Shown: positions 37,109 through 45,693 of the stretch, one piece after another
How the letters are laid out: each line of letters opens with the position of its first letter
Numbering within the stretch: position 1 is the stretch's first letter
Origin: Sphingopyxis sp. CCNWLW2
GTDB taxonomy: Bacteria > Pseudomonadota > Alphaproteobacteria > Sphingomonadales > Sphingomonadaceae
Assembly (NCBI RefSeq): GCF_037095755.1
Contig: NZ_JBAWKJ010000003.1
Span: 124,001 to 188,000 of the forward strand
Length of the DNA: 64,000 nucleotides
Direction: 5' to 3'
Program-made: the position numbers and the translations under genes
Notes under the pieces: generated by a model
Told to the model about the DNA's origin: nothing
The model's input: the letters and a program-made list of their open reading frames with translations, nothing else
The model's database searches: none

Positions 37109-37705
37109 TTATTTGCCGAAATCGACCTTCGGCGCCTGGTTGGCGTTGGGGGTGATCGCCTTGTACGGGGTCATCGGCTGCGCGCCATGGACGATCTTGG
37201 CGCCGATGATGTCGGGGAAGGTGCGGATCGTCGTGTTATAATCCTGCACCGCGCCATTATAATCCTGGACCGAGACGTTGATCCGGTTTTCGGTGCCTTC
37301 GAGCTGGGTCATCAGGTCGGCGAAGCGCGCCTGGCTCTTGAGGTCGGGATAGGCTTCGACCGTGGCAAGAAGGCGGCCGAGCGCGCCCGAAACCTGTCCC
37401 TGCGCCTGCTGGAACGCCTGCACCTTGGCGGGATCTTCGAGGTCGTCGGTGCTGAGCTTGACCTGCGTCGCCGAGGCGCGCGCCTGGATCACGCCTTCGA
37501 GCGTCGACTGCTCGATCTGCGAAGCGCCCTTGGCGGTTTCGACGAGGTTGGGGATCAGGTCGGCGCGGCGCTGGTACGCGGCTTCGACATTCGCCCATTT
37601 GGCTTTGGCGGCTTCTTCCTTGGTGGGAACGCTGTTGATGCCGCAGGCGGACAGCGACATCGCGGCGACGGGCACAATCAACCAACGGGCGGAACGCAAA
37701 GTCAT
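37109..37705 (-). CDS. LemA family lipoprotein
   Basis: 198 aa helical protein of the LemA family. The start at 37705 gives a short hydrophobic signal with a lipobox LSAC, so it is probably a lipoprotein facing the periplasm. The core shows VEAAYQRRADLIPNLVETA and the helical repeats AYPDLKSQARFADLMTQLEGTENRI. It is first of three genes with the two TPM proteins. The upstream open frame to 37780 lacks family sequence. Confidence 0.9.
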   Translation of the reverse strand: MTLRSARWLIVPVAAMSLSACGINSVPTKEEAAKAKWANVEAAYQRRADLIPNLVETAKGASQIEQSTLEGVIQARASATQVKLSTDDLEDPAKVQAFQQAQGQVSGALGRLLATVEAYPDLKSQARFADLMTQLEGTENRINVSVQDYNGAVQDYNTTIRTFPDIIGAKIVHGAQPMTPYKAITPNANQAPKVDFGK

Positions 37706-37847
37706 GGTCGGACACTCCCTCCGCGCGGCAGGGCGCCGCGCCAACTGGTTTAATATAGTAAGACGCTTCGCACCCCGCAATCATTGACGCGGATAATCGT
37801 GTCATGCACTCTGGGTGGGCAGGCGCAGCGACCAAAGGGGTTGGTAT

Positions 37848-38261
37848 ATGATCAAGGATTTCAAGGCATTCCTGAACCAGGGTAATGTGATGGGGCTGGC
37901 CGTCGGTGTGATCATCGGCGCGGCGTTCGGGACGATCGTCAAGTCGCTGACCGACGATGTGCTGATGCCCTTCATCGGCTTCGTCACCGGCGGCGGGGTC
38001 GATTTCACCAACCAGTATCTGGTGCTGTCGGGCGGCGACAAGGTGGCCGCGGGCATGACGCTGGCGGCGGCGAAGGCGACCGGCGCGAATGTGATGGCCC
38101 TCGGCAGTTTCGTCACCGCGGTGATCAATTTCATCCTGCTCGCCTTCGTCGTGTTCCTGCTGGTGCGGCAGGCGAGCAAATTCATCAAGCCGGCCGAAGC
38201 AGGCCCGACCGAGATTGATATCCTTACCGAAATCCGCGACGAGCTGAGAAAGAAGGTGTGA
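37848..38261 (+). CDS. mscL: Large-conductance mechanosensitive channel
   Basis: Pentameric inner-membrane channel (137 aa) that opens on osmotic downshock to release solutes. The N-terminal MIKDFKAFLNQGNVMGLAVG helix and first membrane segment, the periplasmic loop, the second segment and the charged C-terminal helix (LLTEIRDELRKK-like: ILTEIRDELRKKV) are all normal. ATG 37848 is preferred over the longer frame. The ssrA gene follows. Confidence 0.96.
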   Translation: MIKDFKAFLNQGNVMGLAVGVIIGAAFGTIVKSLTDDVLMPFIGFVTGGGVDFTNQYLVLSGGDKVAAGMTLAAAKATGANVMALGSFVTAVINFILLAFVVFLLVRQASKFIKPAEAGPTEIDILTEIRDELRKKV

Positions 38262-38290
38262 CCTATCCACGATGAATTGCACGCGCGCCC

Positions 38291-38319
38291 TTTCCATCGG
38301 CGTGCGGACACCCTATATC
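38291..38319 (+). promoter_or_regulatory. Possible sigma-70 promoter of ssrA
   Basis: TTTCCA (38291-38296) and TATATC (38314-38319), each matching four of six consensus bases, are separated by 17 bases, placing a start near 38326, just before the acceptor piece of the tmRNA. Confidence 0.35.
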
Positions 38320-38329
38320 ACTCGTGCCG

Positions 38330-38690
38330 GTTTCGGCCGGCTATGGTGATAAATGGTGTCGTGGAATAGACACAGCGGACCCGGGGGCAGTACCCGGCGG
38401 CTCCACCACAAACCCGCGTTTCTTTGATGGGCGCGCGGGTTTCTGACGGGGCCGAACCAGGATCGACGTGTGTTCAAAGACGATATTTTTGCCCGGGCTG
38501 AGTAACCCGTTCAAGGCTCAAAACCAATAGGTGCTAACGATAACGAAGCACTCGCTCTGGCTGCCTAACCGATAAGCCTCACGGCCTAAGGTTAGACAAA
38601 TAGAACGCGGTTCGGACCGAACCGGGCAACAGAATCGGATACCAGCGGCTGGGGACGAGCCGGGCAACAGAATCGTCCCACCTTATTTCC
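38330..38690 (+). ncRNA. ssrA: Circularly permuted two-piece tmRNA
   Basis: Rescues stalled ribosomes and tags the released peptide for degradation. The 3' tRNA-like half comes first and ends at CGGCTCCACCA (CCA 38406-38408); after a short loop the coding piece begins with GGGGCCG (38448), which pairs with CGGCTCC over seven positions. The tag frame GCTAACGATAAC... at 38533-38568 encodes ANDNEALALAA then stop, giving an AANDNEALALAA tag with the first alanine carried by the RNA. This permuted layout is the alphaproteobacterial form. The outer ends are approximate. Confidence 0.92.
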
Positions 38691-38695
38691 CTAAA

Positions 38696-39106
38696 TCAAT
38701 GCGCACTTTCGCAGTGGCGATGATCGCCGAGTGCCTCGATCACGCGGCAATCGGCGGCGACTCCGCCGCGGCAGCGCCCGACGATACGCGTGAGCTCGTC
38801 GCGAAGAAGCGCCAGCTGCGCGATCTTTTCCTCGACCTGTTCCAGATGCCGCGTCGCGATGCGGTCGGCCTCGCTGCAGTCGCGTGTCGGATCGTCCGAC
38901 AGGTCGAGCAGCGAGCGGATTTCCTCGATCGTGAAGCCCAAGTCGCGCGAATGGCGCACAAAACTCAGCCGCGACCGGTGCGTATCGCCATAGCTGCGGT
39001 AATTCGCGGCGGTGCGATCGGGCGCGGGAAGCAGCCCGATGCGCTCATAATAGCGGATGGTTTCGATATTGGTCCCGGTCGCCCGCGACAGTTCGCCGAT
39101 TTTCAT
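38696..39106 (-). CDS. MerR-family metal-responsive regulator (CadR/ZntR/PbrR type)
   Basis: 136 aa regulator. The N-terminal winged helix starts MKIGELSRATGTNIETIRYYE, typical of metal-sensing MerR proteins, followed by a dimerisation helix. Cysteines possibly binding metal are at DCSE in the helix and in the C-terminal loop (CRGGVAADC, then HRHCE). It is divergent from a cation transporter gene, with a matching operator between them, so it most likely activates that exporter in response to a divalent metal such as cadmium, lead or zinc; the exact metal cannot be read from the sequence. Confidence 0.93.
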   Translation of the reverse strand: MKIGELSRATGTNIETIRYYERIGLLPAPDRTAANYRSYGDTHRSRLSFVRHSRDLGFTIEEIRSLLDLSDDPTRDCSEADRIATRHLEQVEEKIAQLALLRDELTRIVGRCRGGVAADCRVIEALGDHRHCESAH

Positions 39107-39109
39107 CGC

Positions 39110-39140
39110 TTGACCCTGTAGTTGCTACAGGGTGCATATA
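39110..39140 (+). promoter_or_regulatory. MerR-type promoter and operator for the cation transporter
   Basis: TTGACC (39110-39115) and CATATA (39135-39140) are separated by 19 bases, the long spacing typical of MerR-controlled promoters. Between and overlapping them lies a perfect inverted repeat ACCCTGTAG / CTACAGGGT (39113-39133) with a three-base centre. Confidence 0.85.
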
Positions 39141-39176
39141 GGGTGCCGACTCGAAGATAACAGGAGAATTTCGGCG

Positions 39177-39800
39177 ATGGCCGATCAATGCTGTGCCGGA
39201 AAAAGCGGCAAGACCGCGCTCAATGACCCCATTTGGCGGCGCATCCTGTGGATCGCGCTCATCATCAACGCCGCGATGTTCGGGGTCGAGATTGTCGCGG
39301 GTGTCGCGGCGGATTCGCGCGCGCTTCAGGCCGACGCGCTCGATTTCCTCGGCGACAGCGCCAATTATGCGATCAGCCTCGGCGTCGCGGGCATGGCGCT
39401 CGCGTGGCGCGCGCGCGCCGCCTTGCTGAAGGCAGGGACGATGCTCGTCTTTGGCCTGTGGGTATTCGGATCTGCGGTCTGGGGCTTCATCACCGGATCG
39501 GCGCCGCACGCCGAGACGATGGGGCTGATCGGCGCGCTCGCGCTTTCGGCGAACGTGGTCGTCGCGCTGATGCTCTATCGTTATCGCACCGGCGACGCGA
39601 ATATGCGCTCGGTGTGGATCTGCTCGCGCAACGACGCGATCGGCAACATTGCGGTGATGGGCGCCGCGCTCGGCGTCTTCGGTACGGGGCGCAGCTGGCC
39701 CGACCTCGCCGTCGCGGCGATCATGGCGGCGCTCGCGATCTGGGGCAGCATCGAGGTGTTCCGGCAGGCGCGCGGCGAACTCGCCGCCACGCCCGCCTAG
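39177..39800 (+). CDS. Cation diffusion facilitator family exporter
   Basis: 207 aa inner-membrane protein with about six segments, predicted to export divalent metal in exchange for protons. Conserved acidic residues occur in ADSRALQADALDFLGDSANY and SRNDAIGNIAVMGAA. The very N-terminus carries a Cys pair (ADQCCAG). ATG 39177 is preceded by AGGAGA; the longer frame lacks support. The cytoplasmic C-terminal domain of larger family members is missing, so this is a short form. It is controlled by the divergent MerR-type regulator. Confidence 0.88.
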   Translation: MADQCCAGKSGKTALNDPIWRRILWIALIINAAMFGVEIVAGVAADSRALQADALDFLGDSANYAISLGVAGMALAWRARAALLKAGTMLVFGLWVFGSAVWGFITGSAPHAETMGLIGALALSANVVVALMLYRYRTGDANMRSVWICSRNDAIGNIAVMGAALGVFGTGRSWPDLAVAAIMAALAIWGSIEVFRQARGELAATPA

Positions 39801-39806
39801 AACACC

Positions 39807-40868
39807 TTACGCCAGACTGTTGCCAAGGCCGATCACGACGGTCGAGGCCATCAGCACCGCGATCCCGAGCCAGACGAGCGCGCGCGTGCGCTGGCCTGCG
39901 GGCGCCCATTCCTTGAGCGCGAAGCCCCAGAGCGTCGAGAAGAGGATGATGCTCGCCATGTGCAGCGTCCAGCTCGAAAAGCCGAAGCGCCCCATCTGGC
40001 TTTCGCCCATCGTGTAGAAGAAGAACTGGAAATACCACAAAGTGCCGCCGAGCGCGGCGAGGCCATAGTTGAGCGCCAGCGGCGGCTTTTCGGTCGCGCC
40101 GGGCGCGGGCTCGCCGGCGAACTGGCGGACGCTGCGGTTGCGCGCGATGAGGATGCCGCACCAGATCAGGTTGGTCGTGAGCCCGCCAAGTAGCACGACG
40201 CAGAGCACGGGCAGACCCTGCCACAGCGGGTCGGTCCCGGCGGCCAGCGTCAGCGCGCGGATCGGCGCGCCGGCGTCGAGGCCCCAGGCGAAGCAGCCCG
40301 ACATGATGCCCGAGAAGACCGCGATTGCGAGCCCCTTGCGCAGGTTGAACTCGGATTTTTCGGCCTCGGCGATCGTCGCGCCCATCTCGCGTTCCTTGCG
40401 GCGTCCGGCCTGCGCGACGATGACGATCCCGACAAGCGTGATTGCGATGCCTAGGAAGACCGTCTGCCCGCTGCTCGTCGCGAAAAGCTCGCCCAATGTG
40501 CCGCGAAAGATCGGCGGCCCCATAGTGCCGATCACCGTCGTCAGCCCGAGCGCCACCGCCATGCCGAGCGACAGCCCGAGGTAGCGCATGGTGAGCCCGA
40601 AGGTCAGCCCGCCAAGCCCCCACATCGCGCCCCAGAACCAGCACCAGAACCAGATATCGCCGGGCGTGCGGCTCAGCACGCCGATCAGGTCATGTGTCTG
40701 GATCGACGCGAAGAGCCACGGCGCGATGAGCCACGAGAAGATGCCGCCGGTGATCCAGAAAATCTCCCACGACCAGGCGCGGATGCGCTTGTACGGCACA
40801 TAGAAGCTCGCCGACGACAGCCCGCCCAGCCAGTGAAAGAACACGCCAAGCAGCGGGTTCGCATCCAT
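39807..40868 (-). CDS. rhaT: L-rhamnose/proton symporter RhaT
   Basis: 353 aa inner-membrane transporter of L-rhamnose, with about ten hydrophobic segments. The N-terminus (MDANPLLGVFFHWLGGLSSA) and SFYVPYKRIRAWSWE match RhaT, and a long charged cytoplasmic loop lies near residues 150-175. It is the last gene of the minus-strand rhamnose arm, 22 bases after the lactate-dehydrogenase-like gene, and its stop lies close to the metal exporter gene. Confidence 0.93.
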   Translation of the reverse strand: MDANPLLGVFFHWLGGLSSASFYVPYKRIRAWSWEIFWITGGIFSWLIAPWLFASIQTHDLIGVLSRTPGDIWFWCWFWGAMWGLGGLTFGLTMRYLGLSLGMAVALGLTTVIGTMGPPIFRGTLGELFATSSGQTVFLGIAITLVGIVIVAQAGRRKEREMGATIAEAEKSEFNLRKGLAIAVFSGIMSGCFAWGLDAGAPIRALTLAAGTDPLWQGLPVLCVVLLGGLTTNLIWCGILIARNRSVRQFAGEPAPGATEKPPLALNYGLAALGGTLWYFQFFFYTMGESQMGRFGFSSWTLHMASIILFSTLWGFALKEWAPAGQRTRALVWLGIAVLMASTVVIGLGNSLA

Positions 40869-40890
40869 CCTCTTTCTCCCCTCGTCCTCG

Positions 40891-42033
40891 TCAGGCGGCT
40901 AGTGTCTCCGGCCCGATCCTGTCCACCCCGGTTGCGCCGGTGAGCGCCATTGCGACGCGCATTTCGGCTTCGATCAAATCGAGCACATGGCGCACACCGC
41001 GCTCGCCGTCTGCGGCCAGCGCAAACGCCCAGGCGCGGCCGAGCAGCACGCCCTTCGCTCCGAGCGCGAGCATGCGCACGACGTCGAGCCCCGATCGCAC
41101 CCCGCCGTCGGCCAGCACCGTCAGCCGGTCGCCGACCGCATCGGCGATCGCGGGCAGCGCACGCGCGACCGACGGCACCCCGTCGAGTTGGCGCCCGCCA
41201 TGGTTCGACACGATGATTCCATCAACTCCGGCCTCTGCAGCGCGGCGCGCGTCATCGGCGTCGAGAATGCCCTTGACGACGATCGGCCCTTTCCAGTGCG
41301 CGCGCACGAAATCGAGGTCGGCCCAGGTGACGCCCGGATCGAAATTATCCTTCATCCAGCCGAGGAAATCCTCGAGCCCCGATTTCGGCCCGAGAAGCGG
41401 CGCGACATTGCCGAGCTGGTGCGGCCGGCCGTTGAGCCCCACGTCCCATGCCCAGCCGGGGCGGGCCATGGCCTGACCCACACGCCGCGCCTGTCCGCGC
41501 CAGTTCGCGGCGCCCGAAAGCCCCGAACGGACATCGCGATAGCGCGCGCCGGGCAGCGGCATGTCGACGGTGAATACCAGCGCCGGGCAGTGCGCTGCGC
41601 TCGCCTCGTCAAGCAGCGACCGCATGAAACCGCGGTCGCGCACCATATAGAGCTGGAACCAGAAGGGCGCCGGCGAGCCGCGCGCGACCTCGGCGAGCGA
41701 GCAGGCCGACACCGTCGATAGCGTGAACGGCACGCCCTTCGCCGCCGCGGCACGCACCGCCTGCACCTCGCCGCGCCGCGCCGCCATCCCGGCAAGCCCG
41801 ATCGGGCCGAGCGCGACGGGCATCGCGAGATGCTGGCCGAACAATGTTGTTGACAGGTCGATCGCCGACACGTCGTTCAGCACCCGCTGGCGCAGCGAGA
41901 TATCCTGCAGATCCTCGATGTTGGCACGCAGCGTGCGCTCGGCATAGGAGCCGCCGTCGAAATATTCGAAGAGGAAGTGCGGCAGACGCCGCCGCGCGGC
42001 TTCGCGATAATCGCCGATCGATGCAGGTTTCAC
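40891..42033 (-). CDS. lldD: FMN-dependent alpha-hydroxy-acid dehydrogenase, probably L-lactate dehydrogenase
   Basis: 380 aa flavoenzyme of the glycolate oxidase/L-lactate dehydrogenase family. The substrate and FMN residues are seen in [29 protein letters not shown] and [10 protein letters not shown] (catalytic His and Arg), with [13 protein letters not shown] at the phosphate site. It starts at GTG 42033, overlapping the kinase stop (GTGA). In this locus it would oxidise the L-lactate that arises from L-lactaldehyde, finishing the conversion of rhamnose to pyruvate. The symbol rests partly on context. Confidence 0.85.
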   Translation of the reverse strand: MKPASIGDYREAARRRLPHFLFEYFDGGSYAERTLRANIEDLQDISLRQRVLNDVSAIDLSTTLFGQHLAMPVALGPIGLAGMAARRGEVQAVRAAAAKGVPFTLSTVSACSLAEVARGSPAPFWFQLYMVRDRGFMRSLLDEASAAHCPALVFTVDMPLPGARYRDVRSGLSGAANWRGQARRVGQAMARPGWAWDVGLNGRPHQLGNVAPLLGPKSGLEDFLGWMKDNFDPGVTWADLDFVRAHWKGPIVVKGILDADDARRAAEAGVDGIIVSNHGGRQLDGVPSVARALPAIADAVGDRLTVLADGGVRSGLDVVRMLALGAKGVLLGRAWAFALAADGERGVRHVLDLIEAEMRVAMALTGATGVDRIGPETLAA

Positions 42034-43448
42034 GCGGCTTCTTCCACCCGTTCGGCTTCGCGCCGCCAACGATCGCGATACGGCGCGAGGTCGACGTCGA
42101 GCGGCGCCACCAGTTCGAGCGGTTCGGCCGGCGGCAAGGCGGCATCGATCAGGCGCAGCGCGCCATAGGATACGTCATTATGTGTCTTGCCGACATAGAC
42201 GCGCAGGTCGGGCCGCAGCGCTGCCAGCGCGCGCACGAAAACCTGACCCTCGGCAAAGCGCCCTTCGATCAGCAGCCGTTCCTGCGTGCCGATCAGGTCC
42301 AGCGAGGCGTCGGTGACCAGCGCGGCATAGAGCGATACCGCGGCGCGGCGTGTGGCATGATCGTCGGGCCTTTTGACCCAACGCCCGCGCCCGTGCGGAA
42401 AGGGACCGAAGCCCGGCGCGAAGGTCGGCAGCACCATCGCGCCGCTCGCCAGCACATCGGGAAGCGCCGCGAGCAGCGCGGGCTGGTCGGCCGCAATATC
42501 GATCTGCCGTGTGTCGAGGCCGATCAGCGTCTCGATCTCGCGCCCGCCCATGAAGCGCGCCGACGGGATGGGCTTGCCGAACGCATCGACATTGATCAGG
42601 CAGTCGCGCGCCTCGTCGAGGCCGCTCGTATCGATCGACGCCGCGTCCTTGGGTGATCGCATCGCGACGAACCAGGTGCCTGTCGACAGCACCGTCGATT
42701 CCCTGTCGGCAATCTCGGCAAAGCCGCGCGCCGCGAGCAGCGCCGCGTTCGAATCGTGCAGCCCGCAATGAACCTCGGTATCGGCGGGCAGGCCGGTGCG
42801 CTGGACCCATGCGGGCGTCAGCGTGCCGAGCACTTCGCCGGCTCCGCGCAGCGGCGCGAGCCGTGCGGCCCATCCGCGCCGTTCGGCAAGCGCCGAAGCC
42901 GTGCCAGTCAGCGGGTTCCAGAGGTCGGTGTGACAGCCGAGGCTGGTCACCTCCGACGCCGCGACTCCGCTTAGCAGCCAGCTCCAATATTGCGCCCATG
43001 GGAGTATTTGTGTGTGGCGCGCGAGATCGGGATCGAGCGCCTCGAGCCGGAAGATCTGCGCGCCGAGGTTCAGGCCATCGGGAAGATAAGGCGAGCCGGT
43101 CTCCGAAAAGGCGTCGCGCTCGGCTTCGTAGCACGCGCGCAGGCTCTCGGGCATCGCATCTTCATAGTCGAGCGGCGGGCAGGCAAGGCGGTCGCCGCGG
43201 ATGATCGCCGCCGCGGCGCCGTGCCCGACGGGGATGATCGCGCCGACATCGGCCAACTTGGCAAAGTCGCGCAGCACCTCGGCGACCCACGCTTCGATAC
43301 CCGCCGCGTCGAGCGCGACATAGGCGCCCGTTTCGATGCGCGCATTGGCGCGGACGCGGCGTTCGATCATCGCGCCGTCGGCGGACCAAAGGCTCAGCTT
43401 TGCCAAGGTTTTACCGCTATCGAGGACTATGGTTGCGCGACCCTTCAT
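42030..43448 (-). CDS. FGGY-family carbohydrate kinase, probable L-rhamnulokinase
   Basis: 472 aa sugar kinase of the FGGY/ASKHA fold. It has the N-terminal phosphate-binding strand (TIVLDSGKT), the [13 protein letters not shown] and [13 protein letters not shown] (catalytic Asp) region, and the adenosine-binding STGTWFVAM. The usual DxGTT motif reads DSGKT. In the rhamnose locus it is the natural candidate to phosphorylate L-rhamnulose, replacing a typical RhaB. ATG 43448 has AAGGGAGAGGG just upstream; the open frame to 43598 crosses the regulatory region and is rejected. First gene of the minus-strand arm. Confidence 0.85.
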   Translation of the reverse strand: MKGRATIVLDSGKTLAKLSLWSADGAMIERRVRANARIETGAYVALDAAGIEAWVAEVLRDFAKLADVGAIIPVGHGAAAAIIRGDRLACPPLDYEDAMPESLRACYEAERDAFSETGSPYLPDGLNLGAQIFRLEALDPDLARHTQILPWAQYWSWLLSGVAASEVTSLGCHTDLWNPLTGTASALAERRGWAARLAPLRGAGEVLGTLTPAWVQRTGLPADTEVHCGLHDSNAALLAARGFAEIADRESTVLSTGTWFVAMRSPKDAASIDTSGLDEARDCLINVDAFGKPIPSARFMGGREIETLIGLDTRQIDIAADQPALLAALPDVLASGAMVLPTFAPGFGPFPHGRGRWVKRPDDHATRRAAVSLYAALVTDASLDLIGTQERLLIEGRFAEGQVFVRALAALRPDLRVYVGKTHNDVSYGALRLIDAALPPAEPLELVAPLDVDLAPYRDRWRREAERVEEAA

Positions 43449-43474
43449 CCCTCTCCCTTTGCTTCGTTGCGACC

Positions 43475-43527
43475 GAATTTGATCGAACTTTATCGAAACT
43501 GATTGCAGAGCGCCAGCGATTTCGATA
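43475..43527. promoter_or_regulatory. Candidate operators in the divergent rhamnose regulatory region
   Basis: Between the kinase and aldolase genes lie an inverted repeat TATCGAAA (43491-43498) / TTTCGATA (43520-43527) and the word GAATTTGATCG (43475-43485), which recurs upstream of the TonB receptor at 47896-47906. These are the best candidates for binding by the DeoR-type repressor encoded at 47050. Confidence 0.45.
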
Positions 43528-43563
43528 CATGTCCCCGCATAGTCGAAACAACGAGTTTCCTTC

Positions 43564-45678
43564 ATGCCCGATCTTATGGACGTCACACCCCGATCCAACG
43601 CCGCCGCGCTGCTGTTCGCTATCCCGGCGAATCGCTGGTCGGACGAAGAGGCGGCGGGGAAGTCGCCCGAAGATCTGCTCCTCTATCGCTCGAACCGCCT
43701 CGGCTCGGACCTCACCGTGACCAATTTCGGCGGCGGCAACACCTCGGCCAAGCTCGAAGCGCGCGATCCGCTCACCGGTGAAAGTGTGCAGATTTTGTGG
43801 GTCAAGGGGTCGGGCGGCGATATCGGTTCGATGAAGCTCGACGGATTTTCGACGCTCTACCAGGACAAGCTGCTCGGCCTCGAAAAACTCTATCGTGGGC
43901 TGGAGCATGAGGATGAGATGGTCGGCTATCTGCCGCACTGCACCTTCGCGCTCAACCCGCGCGCGGCGTCGATCGATACGCCGCTCCATAGCTATCTGCC
44001 CTTCGCGCATGTCGACCATGTCCATCCCGACGCGATCATTGCGCTCGCCGCATCGAGCGAAGGCGAAACCGCGACCAAGGCGATCTGGGGCGGCGCGGTC
44101 GGCTGGCTGCCCTGGCAGCGCCCGGGCTTCGATCTCGGGCTGAAACTGCGCGATTATGTTGCCGCGCATCCGGGACTGCGCGGCGTGATGCTCGCGGGGC
44201 ATGGCATCATCTGCTGGGGTGACAGCGCCAAGGCCTGCTATGACAACACCATCGCGCTGATCACCGACGCCGCGAATTATCTGAACGCAAAACTGGCCGG
44301 GGGGCCAGCGTTTGGCGGCGAAGTCGCATCGCCGCGCTCCGCCGCCGACCGCGCATCCGCCGCAGCGAAGTTGATGCCATTGCTGCGCGGGCTGATGGGC
44401 GGGCGGCGTGTCGGCCATTTCGCCGACGATGCCGAAACGCTCGAATTCACAGGCAGCCGCGACTTCGCGAAGCTGGCCGCGATCGGTACCTCGTGCCCCG
44501 ACCATTTCCTGCGCACCAAGATTGCGCCGCTCGTACTCGACCCCGCGCGGATCGACGACAGCGCCTATCTCGCCGAACGGATCGATGCGTATCGCGCCGA
44601 CTATGCCGCCTATTATCAGCGGTGCGCGCGGCCCAATTCACCCGCGATGCGCGATCCCAATCCCGTCGTCGTACTCGTTCCGGGCATCGGCCGCATGACC
44701 TTTGCCGGCGACAAGACGACCGCGCGGCTTGCAGGTGAATTCTACGCGAACGCGATCAACGTGATGCGCGGCGCCGAGGCGATCGGCGCCTATGTCGGGC
44801 TCGACGAACAGGAAGCGTTCGACATCGAATATTGGCTGCTCGAGGAAGCGAAGCTCCAGCGCATGCCGAAGCCGAAGCCGCTCGCGGGGCGCATCGCGCT
44901 CGTCACCGGCGGCGCAGGCGGGATCGGTGCCGCGACCGCCGAGCGCCTTGCCGCCGACGATGCCTGCGTGCTGCTCGTCGACCGCGACGCCGATGCGCTG
45001 ACCAAGGCCGCGCACGAACTTGAAGGCCGCTTCGGCCGCGACCGCATCCGTTCGGCAGTGTGCGACGTCACCGACGAGGCGCAGGTTGCCGCCGCATTCG
45101 CGACATGCGCGCGCGAATTTGGCGGGCTCGATATTCTCGTCGCCAATGCCGGCATCGCCTCGTCGGCACCGATCGAGGAGACGACGCTTGAGCTGTGGCA
45201 GCGCAATTACGACGTGCTCGCGCAGGGCTATTTCCTCACCGCGCGCGCGGCCTTCCCGCTGATGAAGGCGCAAGGCAGCGGTTCGATCGTCTTCATCGGC
45301 TCGAAGAATGGCATCGCTGCGGCGACCAATGCGTCGGCCTACGCGTCGGCGAAGGCGGCGGCGTTGCACCTTGCACGCTGCCTTGCGCTCGAAGGCGCGC
45401 CCTTCGGCATCCGCGTCAACACGGTCAATCCCGACGCGGTGATCAAGGGATCGCGCATCTGGGACGGCGACTGGCGCCGCGAACGTGCGGGCGCGCACGG
45501 GATCGATTCGGGCAGCGAGCTCGAGGAACATTATCGCAACCGTTCGATGCTCAAGCGCGACGTATTGCCCGAGGATGTCGCCGAAGCGGTCTATTTCCTC
45601 AGCTGCGATATGTCGGCAAAGTCGACCGGCAACATGATCAACGTCGACGCGGGCAACGCGCAAGCATTCACACGCTAA
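43564..45678 (+). CDS. Bifunctional rhamnulose-1-phosphate aldolase / L-lactaldehyde dehydrogenase
   Basis: 704 aa fusion. The N-terminal two thirds is a class II aldolase (TVTNFGGGNTSAKLE, VKGSGGDIG, HSYLPFAHVDHVHPDA with metal histidines, and GHGIICWG). From about residue 438 follows a short-chain dehydrogenase domain with ALVTGGAGGIGAAT, the NAG motif VANAGIAS and a catalytic YASAK. This matches RhaEW-type enzymes: cleaving rhamnulose-1-phosphate to DHAP and L-lactaldehyde and oxidising the aldehyde to L-lactate. It is the first gene of the plus-strand arm, 15 bases before the isomerase gene. Confidence 0.92.
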   Translation: MPDLMDVTPRSNAAALLFAIPANRWSDEEAAGKSPEDLLLYRSNRLGSDLTVTNFGGGNTSAKLEARDPLTGESVQILWVKGSGGDIGSMKLDGFSTLYQDKLLGLEKLYRGLEHEDEMVGYLPHCTFALNPRAASIDTPLHSYLPFAHVDHVHPDAIIALAASSEGETATKAIWGGAVGWLPWQRPGFDLGLKLRDYVAAHPGLRGVMLAGHGIICWGDSAKACYDNTIALITDAANYLNAKLAGGPAFGGEVASPRSAADRASAAAKLMPLLRGLMGGRRVGHFADDAETLEFTGSRDFAKLAAIGTSCPDHFLRTKIAPLVLDPARIDDSAYLAERIDAYRADYAAYYQRCARPNSPAMRDPNPVVVLVPGIGRMTFAGDKTTARLAGEFYANAINVMRGAEAIGAYVGLDEQEAFDIEYWLLEEAKLQRMPKPKPLAGRIALVTGGAGGIGAATAERLAADDACVLLVDRDADALTKAAHELEGRFGRDRIRSAVCDVTDEAQVAAAFATCAREFGGLDILVANAGIASSAPIEETTLELWQRNYDVLAQGYFLTARAAFPLMKAQGSGSIVFIGSKNGIAAATNASAYASAKAAALHLARCLALEGAPFGIRVNTVNPDAVIKGSRIWDGDWRRERAGAHGIDSGSELEEHYRNRSMLKRDVLPEDVAEAVYFLSCDMSAKSTGNMINVDAGNAQAFTR

Positions 45679-45693
45679 GGTACGGAGAGTTTT

